A stretch of DNA of 64,000 bases from Artemia franciscana (lineage: Eukaryota; Arthropoda; Branchiopoda; Anostraca; Artemiidae): contig NC_088866.1 of the NCBI RefSeq assembly GCF_032884065.1, positions 59,710,050 through 59,774,049 on the forward strand, written 5' to 3'. Below the pieces are notes generated by a model, which was not told where the DNA came from, made no database searches, and saw only the letters and a program-made list of their open reading frames with translations. Below, piece after piece: positions 26,601 through 36,632 of this stretch (its first letter is position 1; the number at the start of each line of letters is the position of its first letter). Made by a program: the position numbers and the translations under genes.

Positions 26601-29600
26601 GAAATGATCGTGCCCTGGCTCACTGGTGACTGTGAAAAAGAAATGAAATAGATATATCCCAATATTCAAGTGGATCAAGTTTATTTTATCAATTGAAAGC
26701 AAAGAAGTCACAACCTTGTGAAACATTATATTCGCTGTGCATTCAATCACCTAAGTATACTGGCTAATCATTTACGTATCCTCGCTAAAGATTACGTCAA
26801 CTGTTGAAAACTTCTAAAAACATTTGATTTCCTTTCACAAGAACAGTGAAGCTATCTAACTATCATAGAAAATTGGTCTTCACTTAATCATAAATAATAA
26901 TCGTTGCTGACAGTAAAGAGCTCACTTTGAGAGCTTATATCCAGATTTCTATTTTCTAAAATAGTTTCATTTGATGCAGAACCTAACAATGAAGTGAACG
27001 ATTAGTTTCTATATTAAATTAATTTGGCTAATTGTATGTTTATACAGACATTTTCAGAAAGAAAAGAAATAAGTTAAGGAGCCGTTTTGAGCGTTCATAC
27101 ACTAGATATTAACACAATTGTTAGCAATAGTAAGCATAGGTAAGGTAATTTTGACAATCAATTAGGATTCCTCGGTATAGAAATGTTAGTTTAATACACA
27201 GTAGACGGTAGAAGAGAGGGGTACTCCTCCTAATTTTGATATCTTCATTGCTTCCATTGTTTTTCATACAATTTACCAGTTTGGTTTAATTTAGACCAAT
27301 GGTCCGATTACCATTTCGTGGGGTTAAAGGTGAATATAATCAACCGGGCAGAGCCATCCCCGGGGTTGATGATCCCGGGGAAAAATTGTTTACAGCACCC
27401 CACTCCCACCAAATCAAAGTGAAAAACTTGATTAAAGTGGGCAATCCCCGAGCCACGGCCCCCCTCAGGAGCAGCACCCAGGATAGCTGACCCAGTTACC
27501 CTCCTCCCCTAGGAATGGCTGTCTGTTAGCTTTCACATTGAGTGAGATGTTAATTTGTTACAGCACATAAATTTGTAAGCCAGCCTGTATTCCAGGCCCC
27601 CAAACTATGGCCAGTACCTCAGCTAAATTAATAAAAGTAAACAAATAAATAACATAAATCAATTTTAATACAATAATCGTTCCCATTTTACGTTGCAGCA
27701 AGCATTCAATCACAAATAATATGCACCAGCGCAAGATAAGCAATAAAACAACATTTATTTCGAAGCTAAATTGATAAAGCTAATACAAGATGTAATAGAG
27801 CCGAATTGACTCCTTGTGTCAAGTAAAGAAAAAAAAAACAGAAACAACAAAGGACATGAAACAAAGCTTAAAACTAATTGTAAATAAAAGTGAAAGCAAT
27901 TTAGTAAAATATAGTCTACCATACATAAATCGAATCTCGAAAAATTTGTAAATAAACTTTACATTATGTTAGGTAAAAAAAGGGAAGAAATTTCACTTTA
28001 TTTAACATTTCAATTTTACGGAAGAAAGCGTTCTTCTAAATCTTTTGGCAGAAGGCAAAAATGGTGGAGTTTGTTAAGACAAAACGTTTGGAAGCATCCC
28101 TGCATAATTTGTTGTAGATGGTGCATGCTTTCGTTATGCATATATCCTTTATTTCCAAGAACATATTCTTCCATATTACAAAAAATAAATATAGGGCGTT
28201 AGAATTTTACAAAAAAAAGTTCTTAGAAAAAAAGAGCTCAATTTTTTTTTTATTCCTAAGTTCTTATATTGAATTTTCGAGCTATTAAAAGTAATTTTAG
28301 TTTTAGAAAGTGAATAATAATAGATACAGCATCAGGAAGATGGGCAGTGAGGAGCAGGAAGATTAATTGATAGAAAATTGCAAAGTGGGGAGATTAATTT
28401 TTAGTTAAAATTGCAATGACTTTAAAATCAAAATTCAAAAACTAATTTTAGTTAAAATTTTATATAATTTGATGAGGCTACTGCTATTTCTAATGACAGG
28501 AGTTTTTTCTCAATGGGCAAGGGAGGCTACAGATATTAAAAAACATATGTTTGCTAATCTTTCAATAAATAGAGACACGGGGAATTTAAATATTGACCCA
28601 ATTTATGATTGTCTTTTGAAAACAGAACTAATAGTCAAGGAGGGAATTAAAATTTTACACAATCACTAGGGACAAGATTACCTACTAGACCAAAAAGAGT
28701 TGCTTCAATATTAGCTTACAAGAGGATTATTTCGCAACAGAATATTTAAATTAGTTTCAATTTTTATATTTTTCCTCGGTTCCTTTGATATTCTCATTGA
28801 AGAGGCTCTAATAGCTTATTTTCCCTACGTGGATCAGTAGCGACAATTGTTTTTATTATTTTTGGTGGCGGTTTTATTTGTTTTTAGTTTAGTGTTTTAT
28901 CTTGTGCTGAGGACGCCTGGTTTCAATACAGGCGAAATATCCGCAGTATTTTAGTCTTTCATCTCTTTTCTATCTACTGGCCGCAGTTTCGTTTGAGGTT
29001 TTTTTGTGGCATTTTATCTCTCTTTGTTGTTTGTTGTCATGTCTGGCCAGTTCAGCTTAAGGACTTACATAAATTCAGAACTACAAATGCGTTTTTAACC
29101 ATAGATATATTTTATCATTACATAATTCACGGGCGTGCCAGGGAAGGAAAGGTAATGTGCCCCACTGGATAACAAGAAACTGTAAAAGAAATGAATAAAA
29201 TCAGAAATAATCCCACCAAAAGCTCCTAGCAAGACTAATACCCCCCCCCCACAAGGGAATTTCGTTGGGCGTTCACGATGTCATTGTATTCAAAACGAGG
29301 GGGTGTAGCTCACACTTTTAATTCATGGGAAATAAGTACCAAGAATGATTCCTTCTAGAATGATGCATTATGTTTATGACAACAATCTGAATAAAATCAC
29401 TTTGCTTTCTTTACTATTAATTATTTTTGTAATGTAAACCATGCCGGAGGAGGGGTAGTTAATATTTCCCTTCAAGATAAGCTAGTTCGACGCAAATTTG
29501 TTTTGTATAAAGTTTAGATTTTAGTTGTCCCCAACCCAGCTTATATCCACTCCATTCCGAGAGAAATTTCTGCATAAGCACATGAACTCAGCACTTTCAT

Positions 29601-29816
29601 ATCTAGGTAGCTTTACCTAAGTTACCTTAACTAATAATTTCCAAGGAAAATAAAAATAAACAAATGAAAGGATAAGAAAATAATACCATAGACAGCAGAA
29701 ATCTGTTCTTGGCCATACGCCGTTTTGTAAAACATTCGTTCACTGATATGCGTCTTGCATTGCAGGCTGATAGGACTCTCTTCAAATGATGGGGATCTAG
29801 GCCTCTTTGGCATCAT
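11576..29816 (-). CDS. Siva: Apoptosis regulatory protein Siva, split gene
   Basis: A host gene of at least three exons on the minus strand. Coding joins in frame across 29687-29816 (43 codons plus one base), 22522-22691 (two bases plus 56 codons) and 11777-11970 (64 codons plus two bases), then a tentative last exon at 11576-11612. The result is about 176 residues, and human Siva-1 is 175. In vertebrates Siva is a zinc-binding pro-apoptotic adaptor, reported to bind TNF-receptor tails such as CD27 and to act downstream of p53. The N-terminus MPKRPRSPSF matches the family start MPKR, the exon 1/2 joint recreates the EKT motif, and exon 3 has five CxxC pairs at the family spacing. Introns are about 7 and 10.5 kb and are full of repeats. 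The upstream region is 29817-30452. Confidence 0.85.
11777..11970 (-). CDS. Siva: Siva exon 3, cysteine-rich domain
   Basis: Acceptor after a T-rich tract (CTTTTTTTTCAG); donor GTAAGTAT. The 64 codons contain ten Cys as five CxxC pairs, in the order ACMNC, RCGYC, MCGKC, PCIQC and FCAPC. These line up one for one with human ACSSC, VCGQC, LCGQC, TCWGC and ACTLC. This is the zinc-binding C-terminal region. If the intron is retained, the frame stops immediately (GTG TAA). Confidence 0.88.
12395..15700 (+). repeat. Tandem array, about 13 units of 255-275 bp
   Basis: Lies inside Siva intron 2. Each unit has CTCATTTGATTGGAAATTGA, then AGAGTCAAAAG, GGGCAACTAGCCCC, CATCCGATAAAAATTTTGAG, CCCGGGGGCAGGCGTTGTAA and a TATATGGTTCTTA block. 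Unit starts fall near 12417, 12555, 12835, 13090, 13362, 13635, 13895 and 14138, becoming irregular to 15570. The right half is more diverged, with internal deletions. The monomer is related to the body of the HPR family. Homopolymer C runs of 8-11 bp occur in many units. Confidence 0.85.
15715..15955 (+). repeat. Short-period repeat of TTTGATACTT type
   Basis: Words such as CTTTGATACTT and CTTTCTTTACTTTGAT recur at irregular 10-25 bp spacing directly after the large tandem array. Probably slippage-grown low-complexity sequence. Confidence 0.7.
15956..16771. other. Unassigned intronic sequence
   Basis: It contains two copies of GGTTATGTACTTCTAA (about 16067 and 16294) and a segment near 16600-16680 that recurs near 17580-17640, so it is repeat-derived. 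No exon seen. Confidence 0.4.
16772..18146. repeat. Long inverted repeat, arms about 480-510 bp
   Basis: Left arm 16772-17282 and right arm 17671-18146 are reverse complements over nearly their whole length (outer ends CCGAAAAAGAA and TTCTTTTTCGG, inner ends TACTGAAAAC and GTTTTCAGTA), with a spacer of about 390 bp. Each arm holds two related units of about 160 bp built around ATGAAACCC(A/T)(A/G)AACGAAC. Apparent hydrophobic reading frames are shadows of the AT-rich arms. In Siva intron 2. Confidence 0.75.
18147..19713. other. Intronic, no gene seen
   Basis: AT-rich part of Siva intron 2. No repeat or exon recognised. Confidence 0.4.
19714..21130 (+). repeat. HPR hairpin repeat, near-complete copy
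   Basis: Begins with TCAAACAGTTTGTGTTAACG (decayed head palindrome), continues through the CCAGATTCAGCGTACCAGAG block, the G run near 20095-20106 and the GTGACCAAAAAT block, and ends in one hairpin (arms about 20865-20960 and 21010-21105). The body between 20380 and 20850 is unusually G-rich and purine-biased. No coding content. In Siva intron 2. Confidence 0.8.
21131..22521. other. Intronic, no gene seen
   Basis: The remaining part of Siva intron 2 next to exon 2. No further exon seen. Confidence 0.4.
22522..22691 (-). CDS. Siva: Siva exon 2
   Basis: Acceptor TTGTTATATAG; donor GAG then GTATTGAT. It supplies two bases that complete a Glu codon, then 56 codons beginning KTLGILYRGSKNV. With exon 1 this gives YEKTLGILYRGSK, which aligns with human FEKTKRLLFLGAQAY, a hallmark of the family N-terminal half. 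The rest is an acidic, less conserved linker (VEEESVDV). Ends in phase 0, matching exon 3. Confidence 0.82.
22985..23560 (+). repeat. HPR hairpin repeat, internally deleted
   Basis: Retains the CAGATTCAGCGCATCAGA block and the GTTACGTGGAAGGATTTTTG block, joined by a deletion of several hundred bases. It then has a complete hairpin 1 with arms about 23245-23345 and 23435-23545 and a loop of about 90 bp. In Siva intron 1. Confidence 0.8.
24117..24320 (+). repeat. Three tandem copies of a 68-bp unit
   Basis: Units 24117-24184, 24185-24252 and 24253-24320 each start AGAATACACTGGCC and end TACCAC. They differ at only two positions that I can see, so the triplication is recent. Confidence 0.95.
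24427..25062 (+). repeat. Two tandem copies of a 350-bp unit
   Basis: AAAGCCTA(A/G)TTAGAGTAAAG marks the start of each unit (about 24431 and 24781). Both continue with CAGTCTCTGTGA-like, ACTAAGGCAGA and ATTCATGAC words in the same order. The copies are clearly diverged, so older than the 68-bp repeat just upstream. Confidence 0.75.
25063..27348. other. Intronic, no gene confirmed
   Basis: Part of Siva intron 1. A minus-strand segment near 26055-26135 has exon-like flanks (see rejected items). Otherwise nothing assigned. Confidence 0.35.
27349..27525 (+). mobile_element. Old copy of hAT-type MITE
   Basis: Starts CAGAGCCATCCC and ends near CCTAGGAATGGCTGTCTG. It shares internal words (AAATCAAAGTGAAA, CTTGATTAAAGT, GAGCCAC) in order with the element at 51985. 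No intact target duplication is visible. Confidence 0.6.
27526..28900. other. Intronic, no gene seen
   Basis: AT-rich part of Siva intron 1. Short open frames show no splice context or domain. Confidence 0.4.
28901..28948 (+). ncRNA. Hammerhead-ribozyme-like motif
   Basis: CTGAGGA at 28907-28913 fits the core CUGANGA. One unpaired C follows, then helix II GCCTG/CAGGC with a 10-nt loop, then GAAA at 28934-28937 and TATC, the expected cleavage context. The bases TTGTG before the core can pair with CGCAG after TATC (with G-U pairs) as helix I. Compact type-I hammerheads with almost no helix III are known from Penelope-like elements and retrozymes. The surrounding element is not recognisable. 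Confidence 0.55.
28949..29686. other. Intronic sequence next to Siva exon 1
   Basis: Nothing identified beyond the exon-proximal intron. There is a C run at about 29240. Confidence 0.4.
29687..29816 (-). CDS. Siva: Siva exon 1
   Basis: Starts at tandem Met codons (29816 and 29813), then PKRPRSPSFEESPIS, and ends GTCTATG before the donor GTATTATT. The second Met aligns with the human MPKR start, so either ATG could be used. Human exon 1 has the same content (LQLKVRVSQREL against ISLQCKTHISERM), a region described as an amphipathic helix in mammalian Siva. Confidence 0.82.
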
Positions 29817-30452
29817 AAATGCGTTCTGATCTAAAATCAGAAAAAAATAGATTCAAACACATAATTGTCAAGCATAAAAGAACTTCGTAAATATTTTTTT
29901 TCTTTAAGCACTTTATCCCTAAAATCCCTAGGAGTGGTGTTTCATTGTAGATAGATGGCTAGTTTCTCACAAATATAGTGATTTTTCCTGATTAGACAAC
30001 ACTCTAGTTAATCTTGGGACTTAAAAAAATCCAATCAGCTGAGTTATAGTACCGTATTTTAACATATACACTGGATGATCACGCAATATGAACCTGTAAA
30101 AAAAAAACTTACATAGCACGATGAAGCACAAATCCCATTGGTGCATACAGATCCTGCCCTTAGGTAGGAAAGGGAAGCTTTCGAGTACTTTTCCTTCAGG
30201 AGATGGAGGGGGAGATGAAATACAATATATTTTTAACAACAATTATTAAATCCCATTAAAAGATCCTAGATTTTAAATCTTGGGTTAAGATCAAATGTGC
30301 ATTATCCAAAGGTTCTAAGTTTCACATTTGGAACTTTACAAAGCTTCATCACTATTAGGCAGCAGTGGAATCTTTTCACATCAGTACATCATTTCCCTTG
30401 ATAAGTGAACTTTTCTTCACTGCTTTAAATAATATAAATCTAAAAGTAGTCA
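29817..30452. promoter_or_regulatory. Presumed Siva upstream region
   Basis: Lies directly 5' of the Siva start codon and separates it from the plus-strand open stretch at 30453. No TATA box or initiator is clear, and the label rests on position only. Confidence 0.3.
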
Positions 30453-30857
30453 TTGAATATAGTTCACAAAGGCGATATTGAAATAGTGCCTGGAATGCCT
30501 CCCATTTCTAATCGAGGAAACGGGCTGGTATTCATAAAAAAACAACTGCGTATCAACCATCACATCTGGCCTGGGGCCGTTTGGCAGATCAGGAAAATAT
30601 GGAAGACATACGAATCGAGAACAGACGTTTACCGTACAGTCATTGACTTTATACAGAATCAGCTGGAGCTGAACATGTCACTGGATCTTCAGCACTACAA
30701 TGAGCCAAAGGCTTGGAGCATAAAGCAAGTACATGTAAATGAAAGTGGTCTAAATTTATTGAAGATTCCCACATACTGGACAGCATGCGAAATGCCAGAA
30801 AGATTCTTATCAGCTCAAACTTCAAATAGAAAAGGAAAAAGAGACACTAGCGGTTAA
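30453..30857 (+). CDS. Hypothetical coding fragment
   Basis: 135 codons open to a TAA-type end. The first in-frame ATG is inside (GMPPISNRGNG), so this is either an internal or terminal exon or a relic. The composition is protein-like and aromatic-rich, for example HHIWPGAVWQIRKIWKTY, then VYRTVIDFIQNQLELNM, and ends in a basic tail NRKGKRDTSG. No family recognised, no signal peptide or membrane span. It is transcribed away from Siva if real. Confidence 0.35.
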   Translation: MNIVHKGDIEIVPGMPPISNRGNGLVFIKKQLRINHHIWPGAVWQIRKIWKTYESRTDVYRTVIDFIQNQLELNMSLDLQHYNEPKAWSIKQVHVNESGLNLLKIPTYWTACEMPERFLSAQTSNRKGKRDTSG

Positions 30858-31589
30858 AAGACCTTATTGTTTTTAAGAAGAAGAGGAGTAGAAAATACTC
30901 ATTCCCGTACTACTAATCTTAACACTTGGTAAGGTCAGCATAGTACTTCAGAAGTAGATGCACTATCTCTTTATACATTCCATTTACTAGCTTACAGATA
31001 TTAGGACATACAAAGCTTCAATGATGACTGACAGTTGGAAACTAGTTTTAACATCTAAACCTATTCCACAAAAAAATTACTATATTTACAGTAAATACAG
31101 TAAAAATTTACCCTTTATCCAGTAATTTAACAGACTAAAAAACATCCCTCTTTAAGGGTTTTCACCTTACTGAAATCAACTAGAACTTTTACTGAATAAC
31201 TTGAAAACTCTGAAACGAACACTATGATATTGCATATAATACTGACTAAAGCATTAAAAAACAAAGCTAAATCGCAAGTTTTATGCAAAAACAGATACAC
31301 AATTCTGCTGCTACGTGATCTTAATTAATTTACTTATCTCATTAACGTTTTTTCACAACAACGCAGCAATTGAGAAACACGACTGTAAATAAAATTTTTT
31401 AGATTATATTTGGTCATAGTACAAACAGAATATTTCACCACAGAATCGGTCTCTAGAAATCCTTTCCATGGACATAAGACATTCTTCTCAAACCTCCTCC
31501 AATTAGGCATGCTTTAAACAATAGAGGAAATCTTTCATCAAGTTCTATTTCGTCAAAAATAAAACGTTATGGAAATCCGTTTTAAATAC
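30858..31589. other. Unassigned
   Basis: AT-rich, with no gene or recognisable repeat. Confidence 0.4.
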
Positions 31590-34030
31590 AAAAACAAGAG
31601 CTAAGAGCTCATATGGCACTTGTGACGAGGTCGGAAGAGCCAAGAGCTCATATGGTTTGAGCTCTAGCGAAATTCTAAGAATCAATAGATTGCTTTAAAA
31701 GGAAAATCAGAGGCTTAATGCAGTCGGCATTTAAAATAAGAGCTCTGAGTCACGAGGTCCTTCTAAATATAAAAATAACTCAAATTCAGCCACTCGACAG
31801 TTAAAAATACCTCAATTTTTCTAATTTTTCCTCTCCCTTCAGCCCCCCAGATGTTATATCGGGGAAAACGACTTTATCAAATCAATTTGTACATCTCCCT
31901 GACACGCCTACAAATAGTCATCGTCCTAGCACGTCCAGAATTACCAAACTCACCAAAGCACTGAACCCCACCACCGAACTCCCCCAAAGAGAGCAGATCC
32001 AGTCTGGTTACGTCAGTAACGTATCTACAACATTTATAAGCATTTTCCAAGATTCCTGCTTTCTCCCTCCAGCTCCCTTGTCAACAGATCTGGTCGGGAT
32101 TTGAGATAAGAGCTCTGAGACATTAGTTCCTTCTAGATATCAAATTTCATTAAGATCTGGTCACCCGTTCTTAAATTAAAAATATCTCAATTTTTCTATT
32201 TTTTTCAAATTAACAACCCCCAGCTCCCCCAAAGAGCACGGATCCGTACCAATTATGTCAATCTCGTATCTATAACTTGTGCTTATTCTTCCATCAAGCT
32301 CCATCCCGATATCTCAACTCTAAGCATTTTCCAATATTTCCGGTTTCCAAGATTTTTGTTTCCCCCCTCCAACCCTCTATGTCCCCGGATCCGATTCGAA
32401 TTGAAAATGGAGCATCTGAGACATAAGTTTCTTCTATATATCAAGTTTCATTGAGATCCGATCACCCATTCGTAAAATACCTCGATTTTCCCGTTTTCCA
32501 AGAATTTCGGCTTCCCCCTCCAACTCCCTTCAATGTCCCCGGATTTGGTCGGGATTTAAAATGAGAGCTTTAACGCACAAGATATTTCTAGATATCAAAT
32601 TTCATTAAGATCTGATCACCCATTTGTAAGTTACAAATAGCTCGTTTTTTCTAATTCTTACCAATTACTCCCTCCCCTAACTCAACCAAAGAGAGGAGAT
32701 CCGTTCCGGTTATGTCAGTCACCTATCTTGGACTTGTGCTTATTCTTTCCACAATTTTCATCCAGATCTCTCCGCTTAAGCGTTTTCCAAGATTTTCGCC
32801 CCCCCCCTTAATGACACTAGACCCAGTCGGGATAAAAATAAGAGATCTGAGTTTCGAGGTTCTTCTAAATATGAAATTTCATTAAGATACGATCACTCTT
32901 TCGCAAGTTAAAAATACCTCATTTTTTCTAATTTTTTAGAATTAACCCTCCCCCCCCAACTCCCCCAAAGAAAGCAGATCCGTTCCGGTTATGTCAATCC
33001 CGTATCTAGGACTTGTGCTTATTTTTCCCACCACCTTTCATCCCATTCCCTCCACTCTAAGCATTCTCCAAGATATTAGGTTCCGCCCCACTTCCCCTTC
33101 AGCAGACAAGGTCAAGATTTAATATTAGATCTCTGAGACATGATATCCTTCCAAACATAAAATTTCATTAAGATCCGATCACTCCTTTGTAAGTTAAAAT
33201 ACCTCATTTTTCTAATTTTTCAGAATTAACCCCTCCCCCCACTCCCTCAAAGAGAGCAGATCCGTCCCGGTTATTTCAATCACGTATCTAGGACTTGTGC
33301 TTAGTTTCTCACCAAGTTTCACCCTGAACCCTCCACTCTAAGCGTTTTCCAAGATTTTAGGTTCCCTCCCTCACTTCCGCTTCACCAGACAAGGTCAAGA
33401 TTTAACATTAGAGCTCTGAGACATGATATCCTTCCAAACATCAAATTTCATTAAGATCCGATCACTCCTTTGTAAGTTAAAAATACCTCATTTTTCTAAT
33501 TTTTCAGAATTAACCCCTCCCCCCACTCCCTCAAAGAGAGCAGATCCGTCCTGGTTATTTCAATCACGTATCTAGGACTTGTGCTTAGTTTCCCACCAAG
33601 TTTCACCCTGATCCCTCCACTCTAAGCGTTTTCCAGGATTTTAGGTTCCCTCCCTCAATTCCCCCAATATCACCGGATCAAGTCGGGATTTAAAATAAGA
33701 GCTCTGAGACACGATATACTTCCAAACTTCATATTTCATTAAGATCCGATCACTCCTTCGTAAGTTAAAAATACCTCATTTTTCTAATTTTTTCGAATTA
33801 ACTGGCCCCCACTCCCCCCCAGATGGTCAAATCGGGAAAAAGAATATTTCTAATTTAATCTGGTCCGGTCGCTGATACGCCTGCCAAGCTTCATTGTCCT
33901 AGCTTGCCTGGAAGTGACTGAAGTAGCAAAACCAGGATAGACAGACAGACAGACAGACCAACAGACAGGCAGACTGACAGAATTCGCGATCGCTATACGT
34001 CACTTGGTTAATACCAATTGCCATAAAAAA
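31590..34030 (+). repeat. Helentron-associated-like element, apparently complete
   Basis: Starts AACAAGAGCTAAGAGCTCAT. It then has about eight internal units (GAGCTCTGAG-type anchors near 31738, 32107, 32410, 32564, 32841, 33125, 33410 and 33700), the last four at 284-290 bp spacing, then a (GACA)n microsatellite near 33937-33975. It ends with GCGATCGCTATACGTCACTT and a short hairpin (CACTTGG, loop, CCAATTG). The order 5' block, tandem units, tetranucleotide repeat, 3' hairpin matches non-autonomous Helentron relatives. This is an inference from layout only. Confidence 0.65.
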
Positions 34031-34739
34031 TTAAGATGGTTCCCTTAAGATCAATCTTCAGGAGATAATTTATTTCCATACCCCCCCCCCTGAGTACAGG
34101 AGTGCTCTAACAAAATAATCAATCATTTCCTAAAGCTGATTTAGGACAGCTTTTTGGAGATAAAATTACTTCCTGGTACCCATTGTTGCCATTCCTAAGT
34201 AATAATTCCTTTTTTCTTTTTTATTGGAAAATTCACTAATGTTTAATGTCGACAAATTGTTTCTCAACTGGTGAAACAAGTCTGCATATTTTATTTGGGT
34301 GTTAGCCTATTTCTGATGAACCATTGAGTGCATTTGCTTTGTTATCTTTGCAACAAATTTCTGCCTTGTTTCACCACCAAAAAAAAAGAGAAAAAGATAT
34401 ATAAGCAATGATCCAGACTTTGCACAAGAAACTAATTTATTATTTTCAGGTGGCAACCTTCTGCTTTATTAAAGTTAACCAGACGACAGAGTTCTTCTGC
34501 ACTCTGACCCCTTGGCATCAGTTCACGAAAATGTAGGGTGGACCAAAACACTCAGGTCAGGAAGAGGGGGGATATCTCCTTCATTTAAATGATTTCTATC
34601 TCCTATTATACAATAATATTATATTGTCACCTAAAAGTTGAGAGACAATAATAATTTTTATCATTTTCAATTGTTTACAGATATAGTGAAGAAATAAAAC
34701 GAAATACGTTGTGCAAATACATAACCAAGAAGAGTTTTA
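34031..34739. other. Unassigned
   Basis: AT-rich. Fewer CpGs than average, but not empty of them. No gene seen. Confidence 0.4.
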
Positions 34740-36223
34740 GTCTGGATTCACCTCTTCTCTAAACAGACCATTACTGAACAATTTGTGCAACTTAGCGGTA
34801 TTAGTGAGGTCTTTCTCACTGGCCAACTGAATAAGAGAATCTAATTGAGAATTAAACATGGTATTTCTGAAACAATTCTTAATTAGGTAGAATTATATTC
34901 TTTTCACAGCAGCAACTGCAAAAGATGCAGTTACTGCCATTTGTAAAGAATATTATCTTTGAGCTGATCTTGCCAGTAATAATGCTCACCTTGGAATTCT
35001 CTAAAGCAAGTAGCACAAAGAAAAAGTAAAACAAACTTAAAGCTATGCTTGAACAGCAATATCATCTGGAGCCTCTTCCCTTTTTTTGGGAAAAACATAG
35101 TTACTAGATCAATATCTCCAACTAAGATCATTTCATTTAAAGAAAGCTCATGTAAGAAGCAAATTTGCTGAACGTTGGCAAAGCCGACTCTGAGGTTATC
35201 TTGCTTCATTGTAATCACCTCATCAAGCAAGATCCTAAAACGTTGCATGTAGAACTGATCCCTTCAAGTCTCGGCTTGACTGTTAAATGACATGGAAGTT
35301 TTCTTCAAACTCCAAGTCTTTGACCTTAGCTGTTAAAACGATATGGCTCAAGTTTTTGACAAAAAATGTCTGATGACACCCCCCTCCCTGGATTGACTTC
35401 CATACGTTTTGCAAACTGCACTGCACTGTCAATTAAACTATTTATTTCCTCGCCAGATATTCTTTCAAAAGTTTCTTTATTGCTTCAAGAACTTCAATTG
35501 CGTTGATGATATTCATTGCATCTTCTTCAAGTTTTTCTGTTGACGACCTTCTACATGATAGTTTTCATGAACCAGGGGCAGAAAAGAAAGTCGAAATCGA
35601 GAATCATCTTCAGAAGGCTACTTCCTTGTAAATCTTTATATTTCGTTTTTCTGTTTTTCTCCGTTTTATTTCGTCAAAAGCAGACTTTTTCTTCAAACAA
35701 AGTAACTCCTGCTTGCATGATTTCATCCGTTGCAGTCACCAGGCCAGTTATAAGTTTTGGAGATCAAGGCTATTTTCAACAGAGGAGAAGTTTCCTTTAA
35801 AGGTGGCTAAATGTTTTATAGATGAACAAAAGTACAAATACATTTCTTCTGGGATATTGAATAGCTCTGCCATCAACAGAGATGAATTGCAACTATGATT
35901 TATAATGGTGTTCGGTCTGGCAGAGACTGTAAGGCAAAGGGCAATAGAGAAAGTTCTAATAATTTCTGCTGGGCTCCATTGAATAGGCCAAACATTGCAT
36001 TTTGATAGTCATAAAACCAAAAAGCTGAGTTCATCCAGAGAGATCCCTCCTCTTGATCTGTTACTATTATATTTTCTACCATTTCCAGCCTAGTTTTGTC
36101 ACTTGCCTCCCTACTATCTAATGGTCTCTCTCTGAGGGTTCTTGCCCCTGACTTGTACTGAAAGAAAGTCAATGAGCTAGTTTTGGGAGGTTTTGTCCAG
36201 ATAGATAACTTTCTACATTCCAT
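34740..36223 (-). pseudogene. hAT-superfamily transposase remnant, C-terminal half
   Basis: Minus-strand frames give, in order, ASDKTRLEMVENIIV (near 36115), a helical stretch INSLIDSAVQFAKRMEVNPG (near 35410), MQRFRILLDEVITM (35248) and, at 34905-34760, LIKNCFRNTMFNSQLDSLIQ. The last matches the hAT dimerisation signature L-x-L-I-K-x(2)-L-R-S-T-M. The order and spacing fit the P52rIPK/ZMYM1-like hAT group. Several frame changes and stops separate the segments, and the N-terminal zinc finger and the first catalytic Asp are not seen, so it is dead. No terminal inverted repeats were found. Confidence 0.6.
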
Positions 36224-36632
36224 AATGAGAATAGTTTAGCTAAGCTTCATGTGTAGGCACATAGGCTATTTCACTACAAGTTGACTAAAGTCAGAGCCAA
36301 TTTTCCCAAATCAAGTGAAAATGACAATGAAAACTGAAAAATGAGACATATATTACCATAAAAGCAAAGATAAGCAAAAGAAACCAACCACTTTCTCTGG
36401 ATGCTTGAATTAAGCAGGCTTATCTTAGTTTCGACAAGTTTTTTTTTGCGGAAAATAAATTTCACCTGGGGAGCAGAGGGAACAGAAATCTGGGGCGGAT
36501 TATACGTGTTTGTAGGGGGGGGGGGGCAAACTGGGGTCTAGAGGGGGCAGTTGCCCAACCCAATCTACCCCATAGCAAATTACACCCCAGATTCCATTCC
36601 TTAGAATAAGAACCTATTGATATAAAATATCG
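36224..36632. other. Unassigned
   Basis: Includes a run of 12 G near 36516. No gene seen. Confidence 0.4.

Noticed and set aside
28469-28669. 66-codon frame starting MMRLLLFLMTG, like a signal peptide
   Set aside because: Too short, with no splice context, no recognised domain and an AT-rich codon pattern like the surrounding intron.
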